From an uncultured Clostridia bacterium (GTDB lineage Bacteria; Bacillota; Clostridia; Christensenellales; DTU072): a stretch of DNA of 64,000 bases. Where the stretch lies: assembly GCA_946621465.1 (NCBI GenBank), contig CAMOOO010000001.1:448386-512385 (forward strand), written 5' to 3'. Below, one piece after another: positions 32,782-40,828 of this stretch. The notes below the pieces were generated by a model that saw only the letters and a program-made list of their open reading frames with translations, made no database searches and was not told the DNA's origin. Made by a program: the position numbers and the translations under genes. Numbering within the stretch: position 1 is the first letter of the stretch; each line of letters begins with the position of its first letter.

Positions 32782-33810
32782 TTACTTCATATATCTATCA
32801 AACTCATTCCACGCGTCGGCATAAAATCTGTGTCCGCCTTTTCCGATAAAATGAACCAGGTTTTCCTTTTGCTCACCGTATATCTCTTTCATAATCGAAA
32901 AGCACTTCCGGGCGCCTGAAATCGGAAATATCGGATCCTTATCTCCGGAAACAACAATAATCGGTCTAGGGTAAATCAATACGGACAATTCACCCATATC
33001 AAAATATTTTCCCGCACAGGGCAAGTAATTACACGCGCAATGATACATGGCACCTATGGACTCCCCATAGGTACATATCGCGCAACTTGGCATTGTTATT
33101 TTTATCCTCTCATCAAAACAGGCTGCATAAAAGGACGCCGTTCCGCCGCCGGAATTCCCCATGATCCCGATTTGTGTGCCGTCTACGTCATCTCTCTTTT
33201 CCAAAACGTCTATGACTCGGCTAACATCCCAAACACGCTCGCCAATAAGGGTCCTACCCACAAGAAGGGCGTTGTAAGCCAAAAAGCTACAAGTAACGGT
33301 GCCTTTTAAATGCATTTTACTGCGTCTCTCACCAAAACCCCGTTGTTCAACAAGCATAGCGGCATACCCATGTTTAACAGCATGCAAACCAAAATCCCGA
33401 TCGCCCCAAAAAGCCTTTTTGTCCTTTAAGGAATAGTATTGACCAACGGAGATCATCATGCCGTTACTATGTCCTTGCAAACATATCACTACAGGCGGTT
33501 TTTTTATGCCTTTGGGCAAAAGTAACAGGCATGGACAAAAACAGTCCTTTTCCGTCTCTATAATCAGCCTTATTTGAATATAGTTTCCTTTATCTTCTCG
33601 GCTTTCTTCTCTGCAAATGGGATTGAACGCTTCAGGCATATCGCCTAGTATCTCAATAAATTTTTGCTTAATCAGCGTTCTGAATTCTTCGCGCGGATAA
33701 TCTTTGTAAGAATAAATCGGATATTTTTGCAATAATTTTTCATGACAAAAATCCGGACTATATCCTCCAATAAGGGCTCTGTTATGCTTAATTTGTTTTA
33801 GTATGTTCAT
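32782..33810 (-). CDS. Alpha/beta hydrolase, acetyl-xylan-esterase-like
   Basis: A 342-residue cytoplasmic esterase of the dienelactone hydrolase/acetyl xylan esterase group. The nucleophile is Ser220 in MGNSGGG, the likely acid Asp is in VSGDKDPIF and the His in KGGHRFY. LQGHSNG (111-117) supplies the oxyanion hole. The long N-terminal helix region and the GDRDFGLHAVKHGYA block match large carbohydrate-esterase-like hydrolases. It has no signal peptide and no clear ribosome site. It lies between the Crp/Fnr gene and the ABC gene. The substrate is unknown. Confidence 0.85.
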   Translation of the reverse strand: MNILKQIKHNRALIGGYSPDFCHEKLLQKYPIYSYKDYPREEFRTLIKQKFIEILGDMPEAFNPICREESREDKGNYIQIRLIIETEKDCFCPCLLLLPKGIKKPPVVICLQGHSNGMMISVGQYYSLKDKKAFWGDRDFGLHAVKHGYAAMLVEQRGFGERRSKMHLKGTVTCSFLAYNALLVGRTLIGERVWDVSRVIDVLEKRDDVDGTQIGIMGNSGGGTASFYAACFDERIKITMPSCAICTYGESIGAMYHCACNYLPCAGKYFDMGELSVLIYPRPIIVVSGDKDPIFPISGARKCFSIMKEIYGEQKENLVHFIGKGGHRFYADAWNEFDRYMK

Positions 33811-33855
33811 GAATAAATGTCTGTAAAGATAATACCCGTTCTATCATAGAGAAAG

Positions 33856-33885
33856 CGCCCAAAAAGATTAAACTATTCTTGGGCG
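33856..33885 (-). terminator. Terminator after the Crp/Fnr gene
   Basis: A 10-bp stem (33885-33876 with 33865-33856, one G-U pair) overlapping the end of the regulator gene; the T-tract on the minus strand is short and interrupted, so it may be leaky. Confidence 0.6.
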
Positions 33886-34562
33886 ATTTTACGCAATCGC
33901 TCGGGATCCTTAATTTGAATCAAATCCTTTCTGAAATCGAAAATACCTTCATCACGCATTCCGATCATTTCTCTACTCATACTCGGACGGCTACAGTTGA
34001 GATACTTTGCCATTCCGTTTCTGTCAACACCGAGCCGAACACTGAGCGTCCCCTGTTCAATATACTTTTCGTAAATAAAGGATGCAATTTTTTTCCGCAT
34101 TCCGTGTATTGACATAAAATCTTTGTTTTGTTGCAATTCCAAAATGTTGCCGCATAGGCACGCAACAAGATTAGAAAGAAACTTCTTTTGACACTCAAGC
34201 GGTTTTTCGTTTAAAACAAAAATACTTTCTGTCGAAATACATAGTAACGTAGCATCCGTCGCTGCGGTAATAAACGAAACCGACTTTTTGGATTCGGAAA
34301 AACAATAAGGGAGTCCGAACATATCCCCGTCGATTTTCGAGCTGATAACTTTTCTTACGCCATTCAGTCCAACAGTGAATTCAACTAAATTTCCGTCAAG
34401 AATGACACAGATCTCAGACATCTCGTCGTCAGGACGGAGTATAATATCTCTGGCGGACGGTTTTACGATATGCGCCGAGAGACATTCAAAGATATCTTCT
34501 ATCTCTTTGTCAGTCATGTTTGAAAACAAGACATTTTTTCGAATCTGTTTAAAGAAATTCAT
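33873..34562 (-). CDS. Crp/Fnr-family regulator
   Basis: A 229-residue cyclic-nucleotide-binding-fold regulator. The N-terminal beta-roll (about 15-125) includes SEICVILDGNL; a dimerisation helix and a winged helix (about 150-225, with MAKYLNCSRPSMSREM as recognition region) follow. No CX2C-type iron-sulfur cysteines of classical Fnr are seen. The ATG at 34562 is chosen because GAGG precedes it and a good promoter lies upstream; a TTG at 34625 would fall inside that promoter. It is divergent from a phosphoesterase lipoprotein and may control it. Confidence 0.9.
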   Translation of the reverse strand: MNFFKQIRKNVLFSNMTDKEIEDIFECLSAHIVKPSARDIILRPDDEMSEICVILDGNLVEFTVGLNGVRKVISSKIDGDMFGLPYCFSESKKSVSFITAATDATLLCISTESIFVLNEKPLECQKKFLSNLVACLCGNILELQQNKDFMSIHGMRKKIASFIYEKYIEQGTLSVRLGVDRNGMAKYLNCSRPSMSREMIGMRDEGIFDFRKDLIQIKDPERLRKIAQE

Positions 34563-34596
34563 TGTGTCCTCACTTTTGTTGCCGTAGCTACCAAAT

Positions 34597-34625
34597 ATTA
34601 TGTCATATAACTCTTTTTTTGTCAA
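34597..34625 (-). promoter_or_regulatory. Promoter of the Crp/Fnr gene
   Basis: Minus-strand TTGACA (34625-34620) and CATAAT (34602-34597) with a 17-bp spacer. One arm of a 10-bp inverted repeat overlaps the -10 box, which would suit autoregulation. Confidence 0.8.
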
Positions 34626-34658
34626 CCCTTATGGGTAATGATTCTAAATTATATGACA
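34601..34658. repeat. 10-bp inverted repeat between divergent genes
   Basis: TGTCATATAA at 34601-34610 and its exact reverse complement TTATATGACA at 34649-34658. One copy overlaps the -10 box of the regulator promoter; the other ends 8 bp before the -35 box of the phosphoesterase promoter. It is a candidate paired binding site. Confidence 0.6.
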
Positions 34659-34666
34659 AATTGATA

Positions 34667-34696
34667 TTGACCTTTTTGATCGATATATGATACACT
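34667..34696 (+). promoter_or_regulatory. Promoter of the phosphoesterase lipoprotein
   Basis: TTGACC at 34667-34672 and TACACT at 34691-34696 with an 18-bp spacer, about 20 bp before the ATG. Confidence 0.6.
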
Positions 34697-34715
34697 ACAA
34701 TACGTGGAGGTCTTA

Positions 34716-36098
34716 ATGAAAAGAAAAATTTTTTTAGCAATATTTATCATCATTCTTTCCATCTTAGTCTTAGCTTCTTGCACAAATAACGTCGAGTCAA
34801 TCCCTTCCGTTGAAACAGCGACCTGGCAACCGAATGATTCGTATACAATTGAATTGACCGATGAAGGTTTTGTTACTGACAAAGATTATATTATGTGTAT
34901 TGAAAAAGAACCGAACAAAGATTTCATTGTTCTTAATCTAACCGATATCCAACTCGGGGATGGTGAAATCGACTTCAGCGCGGAGTTTGTCAGAAGAGCC
35001 GATAAAACCATTGACGAACTGGTAAAGAAAGTTAAACCGGATCTCATAACGGTAACGGGAGACCAAGGATACGGTACGAAAAAATCCATTCTTTACGTCG
35101 GTTCTTTATTGGATCGCTACGGCATCCCGTGGGCGCCTGTTTTCGGCAATCACGACAACGATGAGGGCGAACTTAAAACCGGACAGCAAGCGTATTTATA
35201 TGAAAACTCATTTAAAAACTGTCTGTTTAAATCGGGACCGGATAATTTGTCCACGGTAGAGAGTTCATCTGTCGCGTGGGGAAACTATATCATTAACGTC
35301 GTAGAAAGAGATCAATCGGAACGGAAATTCCACGTCGTTAAATCTCTTGTTTTCGTAAACAGCGGCAACAATTATGACTATTCCGAGGATCCCGAATACG
35401 AGGATATGTTACCTGTCAATGACAGAAATTACGCCATGATTTCACCCACGCAGATAGAATGGTATAAATGGGCGATAAAGAACGTTCAACCGTACGGATC
35501 GAACGGCGAAGTCAAGTCTGCAATGTTTATGCATATTCCTATTTATGCCTATAACGTTGCCTTCTATGCCGCCTATAAATCGGACGTTGATATGTTTGAT
35601 ATAGAAAACTATAATAACGACGTAATAAATAACGATCTATTAAGAGATTATGCCGACAAATCCATATGGAATAATGGATACGAAAACTCCACCGGCGGTC
35701 GAAGAGAAACTATTGCTTCCGCCCCATACGACGACCACGTCTTTGACGCGATTTTGGATTTCGACGACGATGATAGCACCGACTATATTTCTACCGATTT
35801 GATTGTCGCCGGACACGATCATATAAATAGTTTTATTATAGAATATCAAGGCGTAACCATGGCATACGGTTTAAAGACAGGTAGCGGATGCTATTGGAAC
35901 GAGGATTTATCCGGTGGTAGCGTTATTATGATTCGTGACAACGGAAATAGTATTATGTACCACCAATTTACCGATATCGAGGTTGCTACCTATCCTTGGT
36001 GGATATACCTTTTGATTGCCGTCGGATGTCTGCTTGTTGTTTCTGCCGTGGTGTTATTTATTCTTTTTAAGAAAGGAGTTATTAAGATTCACAAATAG
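34716..36098 (+). CDS. Metallophosphoesterase lipoprotein with C-terminal anchor
   Basis: A 460-residue exported calcineurin-like phosphoesterase. A signal peptide with lipobox LASC (Cys22) is followed by the metal-site motifs LNLTDIQLGDGE, TVTGDQG, FGNHDND and AGHDHIN. A second membrane helix lies near the C-terminus (about 430-452) before KKGVIKIHK, an unusual double anchor. GGAGG precedes the ATG at 34716. It is divergent from the Crp/Fnr gene with a shared dyad. It likely acts on phosphate esters at the outer face of the membrane; the substrate is unknown. Confidence 0.88.
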   Translation: MKRKIFLAIFIIILSILVLASCTNNVESIPSVETATWQPNDSYTIELTDEGFVTDKDYIMCIEKEPNKDFIVLNLTDIQLGDGEIDFSAEFVRRADKTIDELVKKVKPDLITVTGDQGYGTKKSILYVGSLLDRYGIPWAPVFGNHDNDEGELKTGQQAYLYENSFKNCLFKSGPDNLSTVESSSVAWGNYIINVVERDQSERKFHVVKSLVFVNSGNNYDYSEDPEYEDMLPVNDRNYAMISPTQIEWYKWAIKNVQPYGSNGEVKSAMFMHIPIYAYNVAFYAAYKSDVDMFDIENYNNDVINNDLLRDYADKSIWNNGYENSTGGRRETIASAPYDDHVFDAILDFDDDDSTDYISTDLIVAGHDHINSFIIEYQGVTMAYGLKTGSGCYWNEDLSGGSVIMIRDNGNSIMYHQFTDIEVATYPWWIYLLIAVGCLLVVSAVVLFILFKKGVIKIHK

Positions 36099-36122
36099 TT
36101 TTAAAAACACATGAATTTAAAC

Positions 36123-36159
36123 GCCCTCGCATAGGTTCAACCGCGAGGGCAATTTTTTT
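36123..36159 (+). terminator. Intrinsic terminator after the phosphoesterase gene
   Basis: An 8-bp GC-rich stem (GCCCTCGC at 36123-36130, GCGAGGGC at 36143-36150) followed by a run of seven Ts. Confidence 0.93.
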
Positions 36160-36168
36160 AGAATTAAA

Positions 36169-36207
36169 TTGCGTATCCTAGTTTTGTTTGATATAATATA
36201 ATATAAT
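36169..36207 (+). promoter_or_regulatory. AEC transporter promoter with TATAA tandem repeats
   Basis: TTGCGT at 36169-36174 and TATAAT at 36192-36197 with a 17-bp spacer. The -10 box is repeated in a 5-bp register at 36197-36202 and 36202-36207, ending 4 nt before the ATG. There is no Shine-Dalgarno sequence. Confidence 0.7.
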
Positions 36208-36211
36208 ATAT

Positions 36212-37147
36212 ATGCAATTTGCGTCCGTGGCCCTGAACGTAGCGATTATGCTCGCCTACGGTATTCCGGGGTATCTGTTTATTAAAACAAAATTCGTAAA
36301 GGAAGAAGCAATCCCGGCTTTTTCCAAATTATTACTATACGTTTGCCAACCATGCTTAATGATCTACTGCATGCAGCAAGTACTCTGCTCTAAAGAACTA
36401 TTCATCCAAATGCTTCTTTTCTTGGCACTGAGTACCGTTTTGCAAGTAGCAGCCGTCATTATTCTTCATTTTGTTTTTTTGAAAAAATCAGACGATGCAA
36501 AATATCGTGTGGCTAAAGTCGCCCCTGTTTTCGGAAACGTCGGATTCTTCGGGACTCCCCTTTTGGAGGCATTACTCCCAGATCACCCGGAGGCACTCGC
36601 CTATGCATCAATGTTTATCATCAGTTTCAATCTGCTTGTTTGGACTATAGGTGCCTACTTCCTGACCGGAGACAAAAGGTTCGTGCATCCTAAAAAAATG
36701 ATACTCAATCCGCCTTTTATCAGTCTACTGATCGCTTTACCACTGTTCTTTACAAAAACAACGCTACCTACGGTATTAGCCAATCCCGTTATGATTTTAG
36801 CTAAATTTACTACGCCTTTATGCATGATCATCGTTGGAATGCGTTTTGCAACGGAAACCCCGATTAAACTTTTTACCGAGCCAACCGCTTATCTGTCTGC
36901 TTCGCTTAAATTGGTCATCCTACCCATCCTTGCTTTTTTATGCGTAAACTGGCTTCCCATCTCCTACACGATGAAAGCGACAATGTTTATTCTGTTTTGC
37001 TGTCCATCGGCAAACGTGATTTTAAGCTTATCCGAAATCGCCGGCAACGGTCAAAAATCAGCAGCAAACGCCGTTTTACTGTCGACCATTCTTTGTATGG
37101 TGACAATACCGTTGCTTTTATTGCTGCTACAGTTTACGCCTCAATAA
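36212..37147 (+). CDS. AEC family transporter
   Basis: A 311-residue auxin-efflux-carrier-type membrane protein with about ten helices arranged as two five-helix halves. Typical features are the LLLYVCQPCLMIYCM helix, GNVGFFGTPLLEALLP in the first half, and the SANVILSLSEIAGNG crossover in the second. Bacterial members export or import organic acids or amino acids such as malate; the substrate is unknown. The gene begins directly behind its -10 box without a ribosome site. It converges with the CDF gene with a 6-bp gap. Confidence 0.9.
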   Translation: MQFASVALNVAIMLAYGIPGYLFIKTKFVKEEAIPAFSKLLLYVCQPCLMIYCMQQVLCSKELFIQMLLFLALSTVLQVAAVIILHFVFLKKSDDAKYRVAKVAPVFGNVGFFGTPLLEALLPDHPEALAYASMFIISFNLLVWTIGAYFLTGDKRFVHPKKMILNPPFISLLIALPLFFTKTTLPTVLANPVMILAKFTTPLCMIIVGMRFATETPIKLFTEPTAYLSASLKLVILPILAFLCVNWLPISYTMKATMFILFCCPSANVILSLSEIAGNGQKSAANAVLLSTILCMVTIPLLLLLLQFTPQ

Positions 37148-37153
37148 TAATTT

Positions 37154-38320
37154 TTACACGAAAGGTCTGTCAACGTGGATGTTGATTTCATAATTCGGCA
37201 ACAGATTATGAAGTTTCTCTACGATTAAATAATTCAATTCCTCTTCCGTTTCTTTAACCGCAAATGGTGCTAAAACGTCAAACGATATGGCCTTCTTGTC
37301 GCCATCCGTATGCACTTGAAAATCATGAATGGATAGATCGTAAGAAATGCCTTTCACAATCTTTAATACCTCTTTTCTTAAATTATTACTTTCCGGATCC
37401 TGCAAAACGGGATCGGCATGAATAATAACTTGACAACCGAATTCTTTTTCCATTTTGTTTTCTATTTCGTCAATATAGTCGTGTGCCGTAAGTAGGTCCG
37501 TCTCCGCTGAAATTTCAACATGCAGACTGACCATCTTTTTACCCTGTCCGTAGTCATGGACGATAATATCATGCACGCCCATAACATAATCGAAATTTTT
37601 AATAAAACTTTCAATGGCTTCCAAAAAATCTTTTTGCGGTGGTTTCCCCAATAGTTCGGAAATAATATCCCAAACAGAACGCCCTCCTGTGATGATAATG
37701 AAAAGCGCAACAGCTGCGCCGGCGCATCCATCCAGGACGGGAATAGATATAAAATAGGAAACAATAGCGCAAACCAAAACGACAAAAGTACTGACCGCAT
37801 CACCGATACTGTCGTATGCCGTTGTTTTAAGAACGGAAGACGATAGTTTTTTACCCCACAAGTAGTTATAGATAAACATGTATAACTTAATTAAAACGGA
37901 AACGGAAAGAATAACCAACGTCGCTTCTGTCACAAAAACGTTCTGCGGCTGTATTATTTTCTTTATAGATGATATCGCCAATTCTGCACCCACAACAACA
38001 ATCAGAAGGGATACAAGCAGCGCTGCGACGTATTCCATTCTTCCGTGTCCATAAGGATGTTTTTCATCAACCGGTTTACTGGCTATCTTAAATCCGACCA
38101 CTGTGATTACCGAACTCCCTGCGTCCGAAAGGTTATTGACACCATCGGCTATAACGGAAACTGACGACGAGAGTATGCCGACTACGATTTTTCCCATGCA
38201 AATAATCACGTTAAATATTATTCCGACAAAACCTGTTAAAAAGCCGTACTTTCGACGTACGGCGGGATCAGAATAGTTATTATGATTTTTTATAAATAAT
38301 CTTGCTAATAATCCTATCAT
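37154..38320 (-). CDS. Cation diffusion facilitator transporter
   Basis: A 388-residue CDF metal efflux protein, using a proton gradient to export Zn, Mn, Fe or similar ions. Six helices fill residues about 20-220; DGVNNLSDAGSS in TM2 and TAYDSIGDA in TM5 give the metal-site Asp residues, and HPYGHGRME is the typical loop. The cytoplasmic part is longer than usual, with two successive ferredoxin-like domains (about 225-305 and 310-388). It overlaps rsfS by 4 bp. Confidence 0.92.
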   Translation of the reverse strand: MIGLLARLFIKNHNNYSDPAVRRKYGFLTGFVGIIFNVIICMGKIVVGILSSSVSVIADGVNNLSDAGSSVITVVGFKIASKPVDEKHPYGHGRMEYVAALLVSLLIVVVGAELAISSIKKIIQPQNVFVTEATLVILSVSVLIKLYMFIYNYLWGKKLSSSVLKTTAYDSIGDAVSTFVVLVCAIVSYFISIPVLDGCAGAAVALFIIITGGRSVWDIISELLGKPPQKDFLEAIESFIKNFDYVMGVHDIIVHDYGQGKKMVSLHVEISAETDLLTAHDYIDEIENKMEKEFGCQVIIHADPVLQDPESNNLRKEVLKIVKGISYDLSIHDFQVHTDGDKKAISFDVLAPFAVKETEEELNYLIVEKLHNLLPNYEINIHVDRPFV

Positions 38321-38649
38321 TGCTTCTCTTTATTCTTCCAAAATTTATCTAAAGAATAATACTCTTTTTTGTCAATTGTAAAAATATGGACCATAACGCC
38401 ACCGAAATCCATAACGATCCAACCGGTAACGTGCGCTCCGTCTTTATGTTCCACAACAAGATTGTTTTTTTCCGCGCATTCTTCCAGAAATTCTGATAAC
38501 ATACGCACCTGTAAACCATTCCTTACGGTTGCAATAATAAAATAATCGGCAAGAACGGTTTTATCTCCCACGTAGATTTCTTCTACGGATTCTACTTTTT
38601 TCTCTTTAATGCAATTTGATAGCACGTTCTTTAGTTCTTCTGTCGTCAT
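38317..38649 (-). CDS. rsfS: Ribosomal silencing factor RsfS
   Basis: Binds protein L14 and blocks joining of the ribosomal subunits when nutrients are short. The 110-residue protein shows the conserved core (VLADYFIIATVRNGLQVRML, DGAHVTGWIVMDFGGVMVHIF). The ATG at 38649 has GGAGG 5 nt upstream; ATGs further up lie inside or next to the preceding gene's end. It sits directly behind the nadD-yqeK fusion, the standard nadD-yqeK-rsfS order of Firmicutes. Confidence 0.95.
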   Translation of the reverse strand: MTTEELKNVLSNCIKEKKVESVEEIYVGDKTVLADYFIIATVRNGLQVRMLSEFLEECAEKNNLVVEHKDGAHVTGWIVMDFGGVMVHIFTIDKKEYYSLDKFWKNKEKQ

Positions 38650-38666
38650 GGGTTCCTCCACGTTCA

Positions 38667-39764
38667 TTATATTATAGTATAGTATGAAGCACAAGATTTC
38701 GTCAATGGGTCAAACGGTTTTTTATTTTCAATCAAGTGATTTAAACTGCATCTGACGCATTCACGAAATCCTTTTTCAAAGTCACTTTCTATTGTCTGCC
38801 TTAAATAGTCGACACCGGGATAATCGCGTCCTTCTTCTAACATATCCGCACAAAACACCAGTTTTTCCAAAGTAGTCATATCCGGTTTCCCTGTCGTATG
38901 ATATCGAATTGCCGACAGAATATTCTCGTCGTTAATTCCATAGTACGCCTTGGCTTTTTCCGCACCCGTGTATTGATGAACAACAGGTGCAGGAACGCCC
39001 TCCATTTCTGCTTTTTCATGCTTGGCACAATCATGTAATAGACAAGAAAGAAAAACCTCTTTGTACGGCAAATTCAGCTTTGTATTTACTTTTATTGCAT
39101 ACATCACTGTCCTGCATACATGGTCAAAGGTTTTTTTCGGCATATCCGTCCTTGCCTTCTCAACAATTTCTGAAAAGATACGATATAAATTATTATCGAC
39201 AACAATTTTCCGCACGTCCGGACAAATATCTTTTTGTTCCAGCCCAAGTTCTGCGCGAGCTTTTATCGCCGAACTGGAAACGTTTTCCCCCTGTGTCTCC
39301 AAAAGAATTACTTTTGCCCCATATTCCAGTCGCGCTCTTTCTATGGCATCTTCCAGCCCCGGCACTCCCTGCCTATTTACAACGGCAATCGTGATTTCCT
39401 TTGCGATGATATCGGGACGTACCCAGTGTCCGAAGTGGACCATACTGTCCCCGCCAATCAAGAAATAGTATTCATCGGATGGGTATTTCTTTTTCAGTAG
39501 CGGAATAACCTCATAAGAATAATTAACAACGTCCCTATCCCTTTCTATTGTGTCGATAAAAACATCAGGAATCCCCTTTGTCCCTGCCAAAGTCATCTGC
39601 ATCCTGATTTCAAAAGAGCTGTATAAATCGGCTTTATGCGGCGGAAGAAAACTTGGATACACTATCACCCTATCCGCATTCAGTTCTTTTTTGGCTCCGA
39701 TAATCATCGTCCTGTGTTGCTCGTGAAAAGGATCGAAGGCACCGCCGAAAAAAATAGTTTTCAT
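38667..39764 (-). CDS. nadD: NadD-YqeK fusion: NaMN adenylyltransferase plus HD hydrolase
   Basis: A 365-residue bifunctional protein. Residues 1-195 are nicotinate-mononucleotide adenylyltransferase of NAD synthesis (GGAFDPFHEQH at 7-17 and VSSSAIKAR at 162-170). Residues about 200-365 are a YqeK-type HD phosphohydrolase, a family that splits diadenosine tetraphosphate symmetrically (HD at 244-245 in LLHDCAKH; HQYTGAEKA; IRYHTTG). In most Firmicutes these are two adjacent genes. No Shine-Dalgarno is present; the -10 box ends 6 nt before the ATG, suggesting a leaderless message. Confidence 0.93.
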   Translation of the reverse strand: MKTIFFGGAFDPFHEQHRTMIIGAKKELNADRVIVYPSFLPPHKADLYSSFEIRMQMTLAGTKGIPDVFIDTIERDRDVVNYSYEVIPLLKKKYPSDEYYFLIGGDSMVHFGHWVRPDIIAKEITIAVVNRQGVPGLEDAIERARLEYGAKVILLETQGENVSSSAIKARAELGLEQKDICPDVRKIVVDNNLYRIFSEIVEKARTDMPKKTFDHVCRTVMYAIKVNTKLNLPYKEVFLSCLLHDCAKHEKAEMEGVPAPVVHQYTGAEKAKAYYGINDENILSAIRYHTTGKPDMTTLEKLVFCADMLEEGRDYPGVDYLRQTIESDFEKGFRECVRCSLNHLIENKKPFDPLTKSCASYYTII

Positions 39765-39770
39765 GTTATT

Positions 39771-39799
39771 ATTATACTTCTTTTTTTAAATGTAAACAA
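39771..39799 (-). promoter_or_regulatory. nadD-yqeK promoter, leaderless arrangement
   Basis: Minus-strand TTGTTT (39799-39794) and TATAAT (39776-39771) with a 17-bp spacer. Only 6 nt lie between the -10 box and the ATG at 39764. Confidence 0.75.
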
Positions 39800-39846
39800 C
39801 TGTTTCCGACAGTTTATTTTGTGACGATTACGAGAATACTACGATT

Positions 39847-40617
39847 ATGAAAACATTTGATAAATTATTCATAAATGGACTCGGAATCCTATTCTTTTCT
39901 TTTATGTTTTATTTTATAACAAAAGTATTCATTGTGGGAATGTTTATCGGGTATCTCGCCTGGGTATTAATACGCTCTGTCTTTCTCTATCTTACACAAA
40001 GATATAACGTAACGAAAAACATTTCTTACCGGGAAATGGAAAATATTTTTTCCATTTGGGGAACGGAAAAACAGGCGCAGTACTTTTTATCGATCATCCC
40101 CAAATGCTATTCTCCTGTTATATCCGGTAACTCAATTCGGTATATTAAAAACAGGGAATCTGTCCGAATTATTTTTAATTATAAATTCTCCTCTACCTCA
40201 CGTGAAGACATCAGCATAATTTACCGGGAGAAATCCCCTGACAGCAAAATATATATTCTGGGACGAGCGCCAAGCAGAGACGTTATTATGCTGACGAACG
40301 TATTGCCACTCGATATCATTTTTATCCCTTCTAAAAGAATACGAAAAATCCTCATAAAGCATAATGCCATGCCCGATCCTATCGATTCAAAGAACAAAAA
40401 AAGATTATCATGGAAAAAGACTTTTTCCGAAACATTTTCGAGTGAGCATATTAAATATTATTATTTAGGTTCGTTGACTTTTTTTATGTATGGTATTTTT
40501 AATATATACAGAACGTGGTATTTTGCCTTTGCACTGACGACGTTTGTTTTCGGATGCGTTTCATTATTGTGTTCTATACATGAAAAAAGAGAAAGTAAAA
40601 AGAAAAAACACTCGTAA
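39847..40617 (+). CDS. Membrane protein of unknown function
   Basis: A 256-residue protein with a hydrophobic N-terminal hairpin (about 8-50), a soluble central domain (about 55-200, basic and mixed alpha/beta) and a second hydrophobic hairpin (about 208-245) before a very basic tail (KRESKKKKHS). I do not recognise it. No ribosome site is seen; AATACT ends 6 nt before the ATG, as in other probable leaderless genes here. Its stop codon lies inside the terminator of the convergent tRNA-Pro gene. Confidence 0.72.
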   Translation: MKTFDKLFINGLGILFFSFMFYFITKVFIVGMFIGYLAWVLIRSVFLYLTQRYNVTKNISYREMENIFSIWGTEKQAQYFLSIIPKCYSPVISGNSIRYIKNRESVRIIFNYKFSSTSREDISIIYREKSPDSKIYILGRAPSRDVIMLTNVLPLDIIFIPSKRIRKILIKHNAMPDPIDSKNKKRLSWKKTFSETFSSEHIKYYYLGSLTFFMYGIFNIYRTWYFAFALTTFVFGCVSLLCSIHEKRESKKKKHS

Positions 40618-40628
40618 TACGAGTGTTT
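40603..40628 (-). terminator. Terminator of tRNA-Pro
   Basis: Two 11-bp arms around a single central base (40606-40616 and 40618-40628), followed on the minus strand by a T-run. It begins 2 bp after the tRNA 3' end and overlaps the stop codon of the convergent membrane-protein gene. Confidence 0.85.
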
Positions 40629-40629
40629 A

Positions 40630-40706
40630 TGGTCTGGGTAAGAAGATTTGAACTTCCGGCCTCTTGAACCCCATTCAAGCGCGCTACCAAACTGCGCCAT
40701 ACCCAG
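40630..40706 (-). tRNA. tRNA-Pro (anticodon GGG)
   Basis: A cloverleaf of 77 nt with encoded CCA. The acceptor stem pairs 40706-40700 with 40640-40634, the discriminator is A, and the anticodon loop reads A-T-G-G-G-G-T, giving anticodon GGG with the expected G37. The T-arm GTTCAAAT is present. It has its own promoter and terminator. Confidence 0.96.
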
Positions 40707-40718
40707 ATATCGGTTAGT

Positions 40719-40747
40719 ATTTTACATCCATTTTATTCTTTTGTCAA
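40719..40747 (-). promoter_or_regulatory. tRNA-Pro promoter
   Basis: Minus-strand TTGACA (40747-40742) and TAAAAT (40724-40719) with a 17-bp spacer, about 12 bp before the tRNA. Confidence 0.85.
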
Positions 40748-40760
40748 TTGTTTTAACACT

Positions 40761-40805
40761 AAAAAACGATAGAAGCAGAAGGCTATATTACTTCCTTCTG
40801 CTTCT
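40761..40805 (-). terminator. Terminator after rho
   Basis: A 12-bp perfect stem (AGAAGCAGAAGG at 40771-40782 with its complement at 40794-40805) followed on the minus strand by a T-run, 24 bp after the rho stop. Confidence 0.92.
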
Positions 40806-40828
40806 TTATTCGGTCTTGTTTAATAAAA

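Noticed and set aside
34563..34625. N-terminal extension of the Crp/Fnr protein to a TTG at 34625
   Set aside because: It would start inside the gene's own -35 box and has no ribosome site; the ATG at 34562 has GAGG.
36190..36212. TATAA repeat as a CRISPR or mobile-element end
   Set aside because: It is a short 5-bp tandem within a promoter; no spacers, transposase or target duplications are present.
38650..38694. Upstream ATG codons for rsfS
   Set aside because: The codon at 38649 has GGAGG at the right distance; the upstream ones overlap the preceding gene end without ribosome sites.
40461..40700. Minus-strand open frame beginning MAQFGSALEWGSRG
   Set aside because: It is a same-strand translation of the tRNA-Pro sequence and lies inside a real gene on the other strand.
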